Assembly: GCA_002254845.1 (NCBI GenBank)
Contig: NKPT01000001.1
Span: 77,001-141,000, forward strand
Direction: 5' to 3'
DNA from: Chloracidobacterium sp. CP2_5A
Lineage (GTDB): Bacteria > Acidobacteriota > Blastocatellia > Chloracidobacteriales > Chloracidobacteriaceae
Length of the DNA: 64,000 nucleotides
The notes beneath the pieces were generated by a model, which was not told the origin of the DNA, made no database searches, and saw only the letters and a list, made by a program, of their open reading frames with translations. This document shows positions 52,781 to 62,391 of this stretch, in pieces (the stretch's first letter is position 1; each line of letters opens with the position of its first letter). The translations under genes and the position numbers were made by a program.

Positions 52781-54478
52781 ATGAGCGCGGTTTCGACAAA
52801 ACTGGACGCGAGCGCCGAGATGGACGCGCTGCAAGCCGCTGAGCGCCGCTGGGAAGAGACCACGCTGGCGCAAACGCTCGCCAAGCTGCCGGAAAGCCGC
52901 TCGACTTTCACGACGGTTTCCCTGCGCCCAGTCAAGCGCCTCTACACGCCGACTGACCTGCCGGATTTCAACTATGGGCGCGATCTTGGGTTTCCGGGCG
53001 AGTTCCCTTACACGCGGGGCGTTCACGCGACGGGCTACCGCGGCAAGTTATGGACTATGCGTCAGTTTGCCGGCTTTGGCTCGCCGGAAGACACCAACCG
53101 GCGCTTCAAGTATCTGCTTGAGCAGGGTCAAACTGGACTCTCGGTCGCTTTTGACCTGCCGACGCTGATGGGCTATGACGCGGACAGCCCCTTCTCGCTC
53201 GGCGAAGTCGGCAAATGCGGGGTGGCGGTATCGAGCCTGGCCGACATGGAAACGCTGTTTGATGGGATTCCGCTGGAACAAGTCACGACCTCGATGACCA
53301 TCAATGCCCCAGCGTCGGTCATCTTCGCGATGTTCATCGTGACGGCGGAGAAGCAGGGCGCTGACCTGCGAAAAGTGTCCGGCACGCTCCAGAATGACAT
53401 CCTCAAGGAATACATCGCCCAGAAGGAGTGGATTTACCCGCCGCGCCCCGCGATGCGGCTGGTGACGGACAGCATCGCGTTTTGCGTCGAGCGCATGCCG
53501 AAGTTCAACCCGGTTTCGATTTCGGGCTATCACATTCGGGAAGCGGGCGCGACGGCGGCGCAGGAGCTGGCGTTCACCCTGCGCGACGGCATGGAGTATG
53601 TTCAGGGCTGTCTCGACGCCGGCCTTGATGTGGATGACTTCGCGCCGCGCCTGTCGTTTTTCTTCAACGCCCATAACGACTTCTTCGAGGAAATTGCCAA
53701 GTATCGGGCGGCGCGGAGGCTTTGGGCGCGCATTATGCGCGATCGCTTCGGGGCGCGGCAGGAGCGTTCCTGGATGCTGCGCTTCCACGCCCAAACAGCG
53801 GGTTGCACGCTGACGGCGCAGCAGCCCTACAACAACGTCGCCCGCGTGGCGATTCAGGCGTTGGCGGCGGTGCTTGGCGGAACGCAGTCTCTCCACACGA
53901 ATTCGCTCGATGAAACGCTCGCGCTGCCTTCGGAGCAGGCCGCGACGATTGCCCTCCGCACGCAACAAATCATCGCGCACGAGACGGGCGTGACGAATAC
54001 GGTTGATCCCCTTGGCGGGAGCTACTTTGTCGAGAAGCTAACCAATGATCTTGAAGCGGAAGCGCTCGAATACATTCGGCGCATTGACGCGATGGGCGGG
54101 ATGGTCGCTGCCATCGAGGCCGGCTTCCCGCAAAAAGAGATTCAAGAGTCTTCGTACCAATACCAGAAAGCGGTTGACGCTCAGGACAAGGTGATTGTGG
54201 GCGTCAACGGCTTCACGCAGTCGGAGTCGCAGGAAGTGCCGCTGCTCCTCATTGACGAGCGCGCCGAGCGAGCGCAGCGGGAACGGCTGGCAGCGCTGCG
54301 CGCGCGGCGGGATAACGCAGCCGTCGAGCGCGCCCTGCAGGCGCTTGTGGAAGGCGCTCGCGGGAGCGCGAATACGATGCCGCTCATCATTGAGGCTGCG
54401 CGGGCTTACGCCACGCTCGGCGAGATTTGCGACTGCCTGCGACCTGTTTTCGGGGAATACCAGGAGCCAGCGTTTTAG
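52781..54478 (+). CDS. Methylmalonyl-CoA mutase catalytic chain, without B12-binding domain
   Basis: A 565-residue mutase large-chain TIM barrel. Conserved text includes [78 protein letters not shown] and [14 protein letters not shown] (only parts quoted). It is the McmA1-type chain: the cobalamin domain (DxHxxG...) seen at the C-terminus of single-chain mutases is absent, so a separate small subunit is needed, and none is in the window. It likely interconverts methylmalonyl-CoA and succinyl-CoA; a related acyl-CoA mutase such as isobutyryl- or ethylmalonyl-type cannot be excluded. Confidence 0.9.
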   Translation: MSAVSTKLDASAEMDALQAAERRWEETTLAQTLAKLPESRSTFTTVSLRPVKRLYTPTDLPDFNYGRDLGFPGEFPYTRGVHATGYRGKLWTMRQFAGFGSPEDTNRRFKYLLEQGQTGLSVAFDLPTLMGYDADSPFSLGEVGKCGVAVSSLADMETLFDGIPLEQVTTSMTINAPASVIFAMFIVTAEKQGADLRKVSGTLQNDILKEYIAQKEWIYPPRPAMRLVTDSIAFCVERMPKFNPVSISGYHIREAGATAAQELAFTLRDGMEYVQGCLDAGLDVDDFAPRLSFFFNAHNDFFEEIAKYRAARRLWARIMRDRFGARQERSWMLRFHAQTAGCTLTAQQPYNNVARVAIQALAAVLGGTQSLHTNSLDETLALPSEQAATIALRTQQIIAHETGVTNTVDPLGGSYFVEKLTNDLEAEALEYIRRIDAMGGMVAAIEAGFPQKEIQESSYQYQKAVDAQDKVIVGVNGFTQSESQEVPLLLIDERAERAQRERLAALRARRDNAAVERALQALVEGARGSANTMPLIIEAARAYATLGEICDCLRPVFGEYQEPAF

Positions 54479-54507
54479 CCTATTCGCTTCACGCGACGAA
54501 AAGACTT

Positions 54508-55200
54508 ATGGCACGCATTCTTGTAGTTGACGACGAGCCGGATGTGCGCTTGGCGACAGTAATGTCTTTGCAGCGCGGCGGACACGAGACGGTGGAAGCC
54601 GATGGCGGCGTTATGGCCATGCGGCTGCTTCAGCAAGCGGGCCCGTTTGATCTCATTATATGCGATGTCATGATGCCCGGCGTGACTGGCCATGAAGTTT
54701 GCCAGCTGGTTCGTCTCAATCCGACAACCAAGAACATTCCGTTTATTTTCTTGAGCGCGAAGCGGGAAGTCACGGAACGCTCGGAGGGCATCGACCTGGG
54801 CGCGGATGACTATCTGGGAAAGCCCTTTGCGCTGGAGGAGCTGCTGATCCGCGTCAACAGCGCCCTTGCCAAGCATCAGGCGATCTCGACGGGCAAGGCG
54901 ACGCCCGACCCGCTTCAGCAAATCACTCTCGCCCAATGCATTGACCTCATCGTTCGGCACAAGCTGAGCGGCAAGCTGACCACGCTGATCAAAAGCGACC
55001 AGGGCGGCGTGCTGTCCGGGACAATCTTCTTCGAGGGCGGTCATGCCGTCCACGCCAAGCTTGAAGACCGCCTTGGCGAAGCCGCGGTCCGGGAAATTCT
55101 GACGTCGCCCCTGTTGATGTATTCGTTTGAAGCCTATGAAGTCACCGACCAAATTACGATAGCGATGGATATTACGCGGCTCATCAAAAAGCACGCCTAG
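54508..55200 (+). CDS. Response regulator with DUF4388 (PATAN-like) output domain
   Basis: A 230-residue protein. Receiver domain 1-120 with acidic pair Asp8/Asp9, phosphorylation site Asp53 (IICDVMMPG) and Lys105 (YLGKPF). The C-terminal part (about 135-228) reads LAQCIDLIVRHKLSGKL and GTIFFEGGHAVHAKL, the pattern of DUF4388, a protein-interaction output found in Deltaproteobacteria, Cyanobacteria and others. It lacks a DNA-binding domain. The next gene, 119 bases on, codes for a large unknown protein that may be its partner. Confidence 0.9.
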   Translation: MARILVVDDEPDVRLATVMSLQRGGHETVEADGGVMAMRLLQQAGPFDLIICDVMMPGVTGHEVCQLVRLNPTTKNIPFIFLSAKREVTERSEGIDLGADDYLGKPFALEELLIRVNSALAKHQAISTGKATPDPLQQITLAQCIDLIVRHKLSGKLTTLIKSDQGGVLSGTIFFEGGHAVHAKLEDRLGEAAVREILTSPLLMYSFEAYEVTDQITIAMDITRLIKKHA

Positions 55201-55319
55201 CCAGGGATAGCAGGGTGGCTTGCCGTCTCGGATTGCATCAAGCGGGGCGGTTTTGGTCGCATAAAGCGCGTCTCGCGCAGCCTTCCGTCCACATTCTTCA
55301 CTTTGTTGGTGGCTGTTCT

Positions 55320-58211
55320 ATGGAGCGGACCTCTTCAACCGCAGTTCCGCCGGCGGCCGCGTCTCGGCAAGCAGTGTCAGAAGAGATGTCGCCTGCCAAT
55401 CCGTCGCTTGACGAGATTGAGCGCGAGCTAAACGAGCGACTGAGCAAGCTCGGCTTACCGGCGCTGAGCGTAGCCGACAAGGGCGATGCCCGGGAGACCG
55501 CCCCGCTGCGAGCGGACCTCAGCCGCTCAACGCAGGTTCTGAATCTGAGCGAGCTGCGCGCCGCGCTGCGCCAGCAGGTGCGCATCGCCGAGATCAAGGA
55601 TCAAATCACAGCCGTTATCGCGGACTGGCGCCGCGAGCAGTTTCGCACCGGCGAAATCAAGATCGCTGAGTTTGAGGTGCGGGCGGCTGACATTCTGCTG
55701 CCGTACTGCCGCGAGTTTATTCCAGATTTTCCGGCCGACATGCGTCCGGTTGAGTTGGCGGTGGACCTCAACTTGGAGTCTATCCTGCGCGCCGCGCTCC
55801 CGCGCGAACACGAGCGCCAGTTGACGCAGGAAGAAACCGACCGGTGCGCCATCCAGGTGCTCCAGGCGCTGTTGAAGCATCCGCTCATTCCGCAGACGGC
55901 GGCCGACCGGGCGGAAGTGAGTCTCCAGACCACGGTTCTCAAGGATAAAAACGGCACGGCGGTTTACTCGCCTTCCGACGCCGCTTATCTCAAGCGCTTG
56001 CTTGAAGAGCGGTCCTTGCTCGATCGCGAGGGCGAGGCGGGTCTGCTGGCAATGCTCATCAGCGCGCGCAAGTGGCAAAAAATCACCGATGACACGCTCT
56101 TTGCCACGGCGGTTGAATATACGCTCGAGGCCCTCGCCAAGCGCCGCGGCATTCCGGGCATCATGCTGCGCAACCAGGGAGTCGACCATCCGGTGGCTTA
56201 CATTCTGGGCGAGTATGTTCAGCACCATCTGTCCGAGTCGCTGGAGAGTCAGATCACATTTGTCGAGCGCTTTCTTGCCGTCACCGCGCAGACGCTCGCC
56301 GAGGATGGGGCGCGCTTTATTGAAGCCGTCCGGCAGTCCTATGTGCCGCTCCTCCGGCAAATTTTTTTCGAACTGCTGCCCGATGCGCTCCATCGCTTTC
56401 TCTACAGTTTTGAGCGCGAGTTCCTTGGCTCATCCCTGACGCTGCGCAGCAAGCTGTTCCTGCTCAAGCGCGTTGGCGACTTCTGCGAGCTGGCCTTTTA
56501 CTGCCATGACGCGATGCGCAAGTTCGCTACGCCGACGGGCGACATCTATGCCGTGGAGCGTTTTTCCGAGGGGGCGGCGCACTTTGCGCGCCGCAACGCG
56601 CTGCCGTTGGCGGATGGCATGGATGTCTTCAATCAGCGGAACACGCTGGCGGAGCTGATGGTCAGCGCCATCAAGCACCGCTGCTCGCTTCCCTCGCCGG
56701 TGCGCGACACGGGGGAGTCGCGCCATCAGATCGAAAACCTCGTGACGAGCGATTTGCTCAACTGTTTCAACCACCTGCGGCGCGCCTTCGATGACGACTA
56801 CGCGCGGGGCCGGGAAAACAGCTACGAGCGCTACCTGCATTGGCGCGGGCTGATTTTGGAATGGAGCCGCGCCTATGTTCGACTGCTGACGGGGCGGACG
56901 CCCAACGATGTCGAGCAGTATCACTTGGACGGGATCGCGTCCTGGCACATTGAGCAAGAGATGGCCTTCACCCAAGTGAGCTTTCCGTTGGCTTTTCACT
57001 GGAACCGCGAAGCCGGCCTCGCCGGCGCGCCAACCATGCGCCAGCCGCAGGACATTCTCAAGGAAGCGTTCCTGCGTTTCTGGCGGGCTTTCCATATCAG
57101 CGTTCTCACCCGCGCCCAGGAGCGGGCGGATGTGGAGGAGCGCATCTTTTCCGCCGAAAAAGCCGACCGCCACGGGGCTCGGCTGTCGGTGGACGATCTG
57201 GGCAAGCGCGCCTTTCTGGCGCGCAGCGATTTGCCGATGGCGACCTATACCTTTGAGCGCCTAGCGCAGCACGTGATGCCGCAAACCGGCGACACCACGG
57301 TGATTACCCAGTCAATCGAGATGGCTCTTGAGCTGGCGAGCCAAGCCTATACCCGCGAGGAAGTCGTGGCCGCGCGCAGCTGTCTCCGGCGCATACAGCG
57401 GCGCTTGGATGACCTGCTCGCGCTGAGCGAGACCGAACGCCTTGAGTATCGCTCGCGCATTCCGACGATGATCCGCGATCTGGATCGCCGGGAGCCGGTG
57501 CAGCTCTCATCTTACATTGTGGCGCTCAGCGAGCTTGAAACCACGGACCTGACGGATGAGCGCGTTCTGGTCGAGTGGAAGACGCTTGAAACGACCATCC
57601 AGCGTCTCAAGCAAATTGCCGCGGCGTTGATTATGACGCGCTCGCGCGCCGCCCTGCGCGCTCTGGCGCGAGATTTCGGCAACTGGCACGCCGCGTTGCC
57701 GGAGGACGCCGAGCCGGCGGCGCGCCGCGCCTACGCCCACCGCTGGCAGGACATTCAGGAGCTGGCGCAGGTTAATGCTTTGCTCTGGTGGCTGCGGCGC
57801 TTGTTTCTACGCCTGGTTTGGACGATTCAGCGAGTGGCTTCCGTGCCCGACTGGCAGCCGCCGGAAACCTACATCCTGGAGGATTTGCTGGGCTTTGACA
57901 CTTCGCTGACGCGCCTGCGCGACTTGGAGATGGTGTTGGCCGCCTATCCGCCGCGGGAGGTTGGTCGCCTAGCCAAGCAGATGCGAAAGACGCTGGCGGA
58001 ACGGCTGGACCCAACCGGCGGTCGCAGCTACTACACTGACGATGAGCGCGACTTGCTGGAGAAACGCCTCTCGCGGCTGGAGCGCCTAGCGCACCGCCCA
58101 TCCTGGAAGGCGACAACGACGCGCTGGGCCTACGCCGCGCTGCGAGCGAGCCTGACGCCCTTTCGCCGCTCGGCGGCCAAGCCCGGCCAGAGCCATCCGC
58201 AACGCTCATGA
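55320..58211 (+). CDS. Very large uncharacterised helical protein (963 residues)
   Basis: A long protein that I cannot assign. It has no signal peptide or clear membrane helix and is charged and alpha-helical throughout; stretches such as LERELNERLSKLG-like heptads at the N-terminus and RLDDLLALSETERLEYRSRIPTM near 700 suggest coiled coils. One possible amphipathic segment (WWLRRLFLRLVWTIQRV, about 855-871) could touch the membrane. The downstream yraN start overlaps its stop (ATGA). Genuine coding is supported by GC-rich third positions and no frame breaks across 2.9 kb. Confidence 0.8.
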   Translation: MERTSSTAVPPAAASRQAVSEEMSPANPSLDEIERELNERLSKLGLPALSVADKGDARETAPLRADLSRSTQVLNLSELRAALRQQVRIAEIKDQITAVIADWRREQFRTGEIKIAEFEVRAADILLPYCREFIPDFPADMRPVELAVDLNLESILRAALPREHERQLTQEETDRCAIQVLQALLKHPLIPQTAADRAEVSLQTTVLKDKNGTAVYSPSDAAYLKRLLEERSLLDREGEAGLLAMLISARKWQKITDDTLFATAVEYTLEALAKRRGIPGIMLRNQGVDHPVAYILGEYVQHHLSESLESQITFVERFLAVTAQTLAEDGARFIEAVRQSYVPLLRQIFFELLPDALHRFLYSFEREFLGSSLTLRSKLFLLKRVGDFCELAFYCHDAMRKFATPTGDIYAVERFSEGAAHFARRNALPLADGMDVFNQRNTLAELMVSAIKHRCSLPSPVRDTGESRHQIENLVTSDLLNCFNHLRRAFDDDYARGRENSYERYLHWRGLILEWSRAYVRLLTGRTPNDVEQYHLDGIASWHIEQEMAFTQVSFPLAFHWNREAGLAGAPTMRQPQDILKEAFLRFWRAFHISVLTRAQERADVEERIFSAEKADRHGARLSVDDLGKRAFLARSDLPMATYTFERLAQHVMPQTGDTTVITQSIEMALELASQAYTREEVVAARSCLRRIQRRLDDLLALSETERLEYRSRIPTMIRDLDRREPVQLSSYIVALSELETTDLTDERVLVEWKTLETTIQRLKQIAAALIMTRSRAALRALARDFGNWHAALPEDAEPAARRAYAHRWQDIQELAQVNALLWWLRRLFLRLVWTIQRVASVPDWQPPETYILEDLLGFDTSLTRLRDLEMVLAAYPPREVGRLAKQMRKTLAERLDPTGGRSYYTDDERDLLEKRLSRLERLAHRPSWKATTTRWAYAALRASLTPFRRSAAKPGQSHPQRS

Positions 58212-58633
58212 CGCAGGCGGCGCTGAAGACCGACTTCCCGCAATCAAATCCTCGCGACTTGGGCCGGCGCGGCGAAGACCTTGCGACCCAGTTTCTGATC
58301 CGGTATGGCATGCAAGTGGTCGCCCGTAACGCGCGCGTCCCCATAGGGCGGACGCGCTCCGGCGCTCGCATCCACGGAGAAATTGACATCGTGGCGTTTG
58401 ATGGGCCAACGCTAACGTTTGTTGAAGTCAAAACGCGCGCCGCGCTGGAGGTCGCCGCGCCTGAAAGCGCGGTCACAGCGGGCAAGCAGCGTCGTCTGCG
58501 CCGCGCCGCCCGGCGCTACCGAGCCTTGATTGGCCCAGCGGACGCGCCTTACCGCTTTGATGTCGTGACGGTGGCCTGGCCGGCGGCGAGCGCGCCGACC
58601 ATCCAGCTTTTCAAGGGCTATTTTCACGCATGA
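58208..58633 (+). CDS. yraN: YraN/UPF0102 family protein (nuclease-like fold)
   Basis: A 141-residue protein with the family pattern: GRRGEDLATQFLIRYG, VVARNARV, GEIDIVAFDG and FVEVKTR. These residues (E, D, ExK) correspond to a PD-(D/E)xK nuclease-like core, related to Holliday-junction resolvase folds; the biological role is unproven. It overlaps both neighbours by ATGA junctions. Confidence 0.9.
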   Translation: MTQAALKTDFPQSNPRDLGRRGEDLATQFLIRYGMQVVARNARVPIGRTRSGARIHGEIDIVAFDGPTLTFVEVKTRAALEVAAPESAVTAGKQRRLRRAARRYRALIGPADAPYRFDVVTVAWPAASAPTIQLFKGYFHA

Positions 58634-59231
58634 GCGAGCCGCCGCGTCTTGTCGTCCTCATCTCTGGTCGCGGGTCAAATCTCCGGGCGCTTGCAGAAGC
58701 CATCCGCCAGGGGCGACTGCGCGCGACCATCGCGGCGGTGATCAGCAATCGCGCCGACGCGGCCGGGCTAGCCTTTGCGGCGGAGCAAGGACTTCCGACG
58801 CGAGTGGTTCCGCAGGCCGGTCTTTCGCGCGCCGCCCATTCCGACGCGCTGCGCGCGGCGGTTTTGCCCTTTGAGCCGCGCTTAGTGTGCCTGGCCGGCT
58901 TTATGCGCTTGCTCGCGCCGACCTTCACGCAGGCGTTCCCCAACCGCATTGTGAATATCCACCCGTCGCTGCTGCCCGCCTTTCCGGGTCTCGACGCCCA
59001 GCGCCAGGCATTTGACTATGGGGTGAAAATTTCAGGCTGCACCGTCCACTTGGTGGATGACGAGCTGGATCACGGCCCCATTGTCATGCAATCCGCCGTG
59101 CCGGCGCTAGATGACGACACGGCGGAAACATTGGCGGCCCGGATTCTGTCCGCCGAGCACAAAACCTATCCGGCGGCCGTGGAGCGGCTGCTGCACGAGC
59201 CATGGGGCATCGAGGGACGGCGCGTCGTTTT

Positions 59232-59253
<22 letters not shown>
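58630..59253 (+). CDS. purN: Phosphoribosylglycinamide formyltransferase
   Basis: A 207-residue enzyme of normal length. VLISGRGSNLRAL binds the GAR phosphate, LAGFMRLLAPTF and NIHPSLLPAFPG carry the catalytic Asn/His, and GCTVHLVDDELDHGPIVMQ supplies the Asp. It formylates GAR with 10-formyl-THF in purine synthesis, thus using the product of the Fhs enzyme encoded upstream in this window. It ends with a 22-base overlap with the convergent rhomboid gene. Confidence 0.96.
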
Positions 59254-59957
<704 letters not shown>

Positions 59958-60014
59958 AAGCCGTCTCCTTTGCTCAGTCCTTGCGAAGCCAATTTCTCGC
60001 CGGATCAGCCAGCC

Positions 60015-60434
60015 ATGCGCGAAGATACCATTCTTGTGACCGACTTTGCCCGTCCGCGGGCGAACTATCCTCACGCCCGGCGGGCGGGGGGCTTTATTTT
60101 CATTTCCGGGCTGTCATCGCGGCAGGCGGATGACTCCTTCGCCGGCGTCACGCGCTTCGCTGACGGGCGCGTTGAGCGCGACATCGCGGCGCAGACTGAA
60201 GCCGTCATTGAAAACCTGCGGACGGTGCTTCGCGCCGCCGGGGCCGACCTCGATCATCTTGTGGATGTCACGGTATTTCTGACGGATATGGCTGACTACG
60301 CCGCCTTCAACGCGGTGTACGATCGCTATTTCACCGCCGCGACCGGCCCAACCCGCGCGACCGTGGCGGTTCGCGAGCTGCCGCACCCCGATTTGCTGAT
60401 TGAAATCAAAGGCGTGGCCGTGGCGCCGGCATAA
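60015..60434 (+). CDS. RidA (YjgF) family deaminase, 2-aminomuconate deaminase-like
   Basis: A 139-residue RidA-fold protein. It shows the family-typical FIFISGLSSR and DVTVFLTDMADYAAFNAVY and the C-terminal PHPDLLIEIKGVAV. Proteins of this fold hydrolyse enamine/imine intermediates; the RANYPHARRAGGF N-terminus fits the subgroup annotated as 2-aminomuconate deaminase, without kynurenine-pathway genes nearby. The ATG lies 57 bases from the divergent rhomboid start. Confidence 0.88.
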   Translation: MREDTILVTDFARPRANYPHARRAGGFIFISGLSSRQADDSFAGVTRFADGRVERDIAAQTEAVIENLRTVLRAAGADLDHLVDVTVFLTDMADYAAFNAVYDRYFTAATGPTRATVAVRELPHPDLLIEIKGVAVAPA

Positions 60435-60448
60435 GCCGCGCCGCCAGC

Positions 60449-61279
60449 TTATGACCTGAGGTCCGCCACAAAGCGCGCCAGCCAAGGCTGGCGGTGATGC
60501 TCGCGCACCGCCGCGCCAACGCGCTTCATCCAAGCCAGCTCGTCGTCCGACATCGGCCCCTGGTCAAGGGCGGCGAAGGCGGCTTCGAGTTCCGCGGCGT
60601 CTTTTGGTCCCGCCAGGCAGACATCCACGCAGGAGTTCGTCAGAACGAAGCGGTAGCAATCGGCGGCGCTCGGAGTCCGCTCGCCCGTGGGCGTCAGGCG
60701 CGGATCGAGCAGCGATCCCCACCGGGTCGCCGTGTAGGCGACAACGCCTACGCGCCGCCGGCTCAGGCGCGGAAACACTTCCGTCTCCGCGCCCGGATGC
60801 GCCGCGTTGTAGCGAACCATAATAGCGTCAAATGTAGGATCGCCAATGAAGGCTTGGAACATCTTTCGCTCGTGGCACGAAATCATAATAAACCGCGCGC
60901 GACCGGCGGACTTGAGCTTGGCGGCCGCGTCAAGGATGCGGCGCGGCGGCCTATCATTCCACCAGCCCAGCAACAAAATGTCGGCATAGTCCGTATCGAG
61001 CTCGCGCAGGGCGGACTCCAGCGCCGGCTTCATGAGAAAACCGACGCGGGTGTACGTCTGAACGACGATCACGAGCCGCTCGCGGTCGCGCGCCGCCAAG
61101 CGACGAATCGCCTTGCCGAAATCCGGGCGCTGAATCGAGCCCCAGTACAGGTAGTTGATGCCGCGCTCGTAGGCCGCCTCGATTTCGCGCGCGCCAATCC
61201 CGTAGCTCGACCCAAGCCCAATCCGGCTGACCTGCAAGCCGGTGTCGCCCAGCGGCGCTTTATCCCAGAGCGATGCCAT
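60449..61279 (-). CDS. Aldo/keto reductase-fold protein lacking the catalytic tetrad
   Basis: A 276-residue TIM-barrel protein of the AKR superfamily: LGDTGLQVSRIGLGSSYG at the start and RILDAAAKLKSAGRARFIMIS in the middle. The residues normally forming the Asp-Tyr-Lys-His tetrad appear replaced: GINYLYWGSIQ has Tyr45 and Gln50 where DTA-x-x-Y is expected, VVQTYTR lacks Lys, and LLLGWWN has Gly105 in place of His. It may be non-catalytic or use another chemistry. It shares a strand with tRNA-Ile2 upstream and the YIP1 gene further up. Confidence 0.8.
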   Translation of the reverse strand: MASLWDKAPLGDTGLQVSRIGLGSSYGIGAREIEAAYERGINYLYWGSIQRPDFGKAIRRLAARDRERLVIVVQTYTRVGFLMKPALESALRELDTDYADILLLGWWNDRPPRRILDAAAKLKSAGRARFIMISCHERKMFQAFIGDPTFDAIMVRYNAAHPGAETEVFPRLSRRRVGVVAYTATRWGSLLDPRLTPTGERTPSAADCYRFVLTNSCVDVCLAGPKDAAELEAAFAALDQGPMSDDELAWMKRVGAAVREHHRQPWLARFVADLRS

Positions 61280-61337
61280 AGGCGGCGTAGCGGAACTGTC
61301 AGAATGGCAAGGGAAGAATAGGGGTACGGAAGCGATA

Positions 61338-61413
<76 letters not shown>

Positions 61414-61462
61414 GCGCTTGACTCGCCAATCGTAACCCGCGCGCCAGCCGTCGGCAAGTCGC

Positions 61463-62266
61463 TCACTTCGCGCCGGTCACAAGGGCAAAGATCGCCGACC
61501 CGAAAACGCCGAGCAGCCACAAACCGGCTGGAATGACAACCATTTGCCGCGGCGTCTTCTTGTAGGCGATGGCCGCCAGCCCAATCGCCATTAGCGCGAT
61601 GAACCAGATTGAAAAAGCGTCCACCCAGCTCGCGGCGGCCAACAGCCAGGCGGGCAGCGACTCCGGCAAGAGCGGCGCCGGATTGCTCACGACAAAGCTT
61701 CCGCGAGCCTTAATGATCTGCTCGACATCCGGTGGACGGAGGAGGATCACGAGCAGGCTAAGAGCGTACTTGACGCTATCCGTGGCATAGACAGCGTAAG
61801 CCGTCACCGATAGCGTCTGCGCGAAGCTCGCCTGCCCGCGCATCAGCAGCATGCCCAGGTAGTACAGCCCGGCCAGCGCCAATGTGAACAGGACGCCGAC
61901 GCCAACGCCCACCGCCGGGGCGAAGCGCTGAAGGGAAGCGCTGAACTCGATCCCCTGTTCATACTGGCGCTGTTCGGCGTCGGAAAGGTCATTCCAGCGT
62001 TTGCCTTGCAGCTCAAGCTGCCGTTCAATTGCGCGGCGGGCGACTTCCCTGTGGTCAACCTTGACCCAATAGGCGAAAACGATCGAGAAGCTGGCTGCCA
62101 AGACGGCCATCGCTAGCATCGGCGCGACGAAGTCCGGCTTTTGCCGCGCCGCCGCGAACACCGCGCCTGGAGAGAAAAAGACATCCCTCAGGCGTTGCCA
62201 AGGCGGCATCGGCGAGGGGGCGGCGTCTGCCGCGAGCGCCCGATTCGGGTCGTTGGGGTAGGGCAT
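61463..62266 (-). CDS. YIP1-family membrane protein
   Basis: A 267-residue protein starting with a Pro-rich tail and WQRLRDVFFSPGAVFAAARQKPDFV, then five likely membrane helices. The FFSPGAVF motif and helix layout fit the bacterial YIP1 family (Pfam Yip1), whose function is unknown. A loop at about 75-110 is charged (RQLELQGKRWNDLSDAE). It is read leftward with no co-oriented neighbour except tRNA-Ile2. Confidence 0.82.
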   Translation of the reverse strand: MPYPNDPNRALAADAAPSPMPPWQRLRDVFFSPGAVFAAARQKPDFVAPMLAMAVLAASFSIVFAYWVKVDHREVARRAIERQLELQGKRWNDLSDAEQRQYEQGIEFSASLQRFAPAVGVGVGVLFTLALAGLYYLGMLLMRGQASFAQTLSVTAYAVYATDSVKYALSLLVILLRPPDVEQIIKARGSFVVSNPAPLLPESLPAWLLAAASWVDAFSIWFIALMAIGLAAIAYKKTPRQMVVIPAGLWLLGVFGSAIFALVTGAK

Positions 62267-62391
62267 GCCAAACGCGCTCCTTTGCTTTTCGCTGTTTTTT
62301 TCGAGCGTCAGCGTCTCTCAAGTCACGGCGCGGGGCGGCGATATGCGCCAGCATCCCTCGCTAAGCTGACAAAGTCCCGAGCCTGGACGCT

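Noticed and set aside
60449-61279. Annotating the AKR-fold protein as a functional aldo/keto reductase.
   Set aside because: The four catalytic residues are not at the expected places, so only the fold is claimed.
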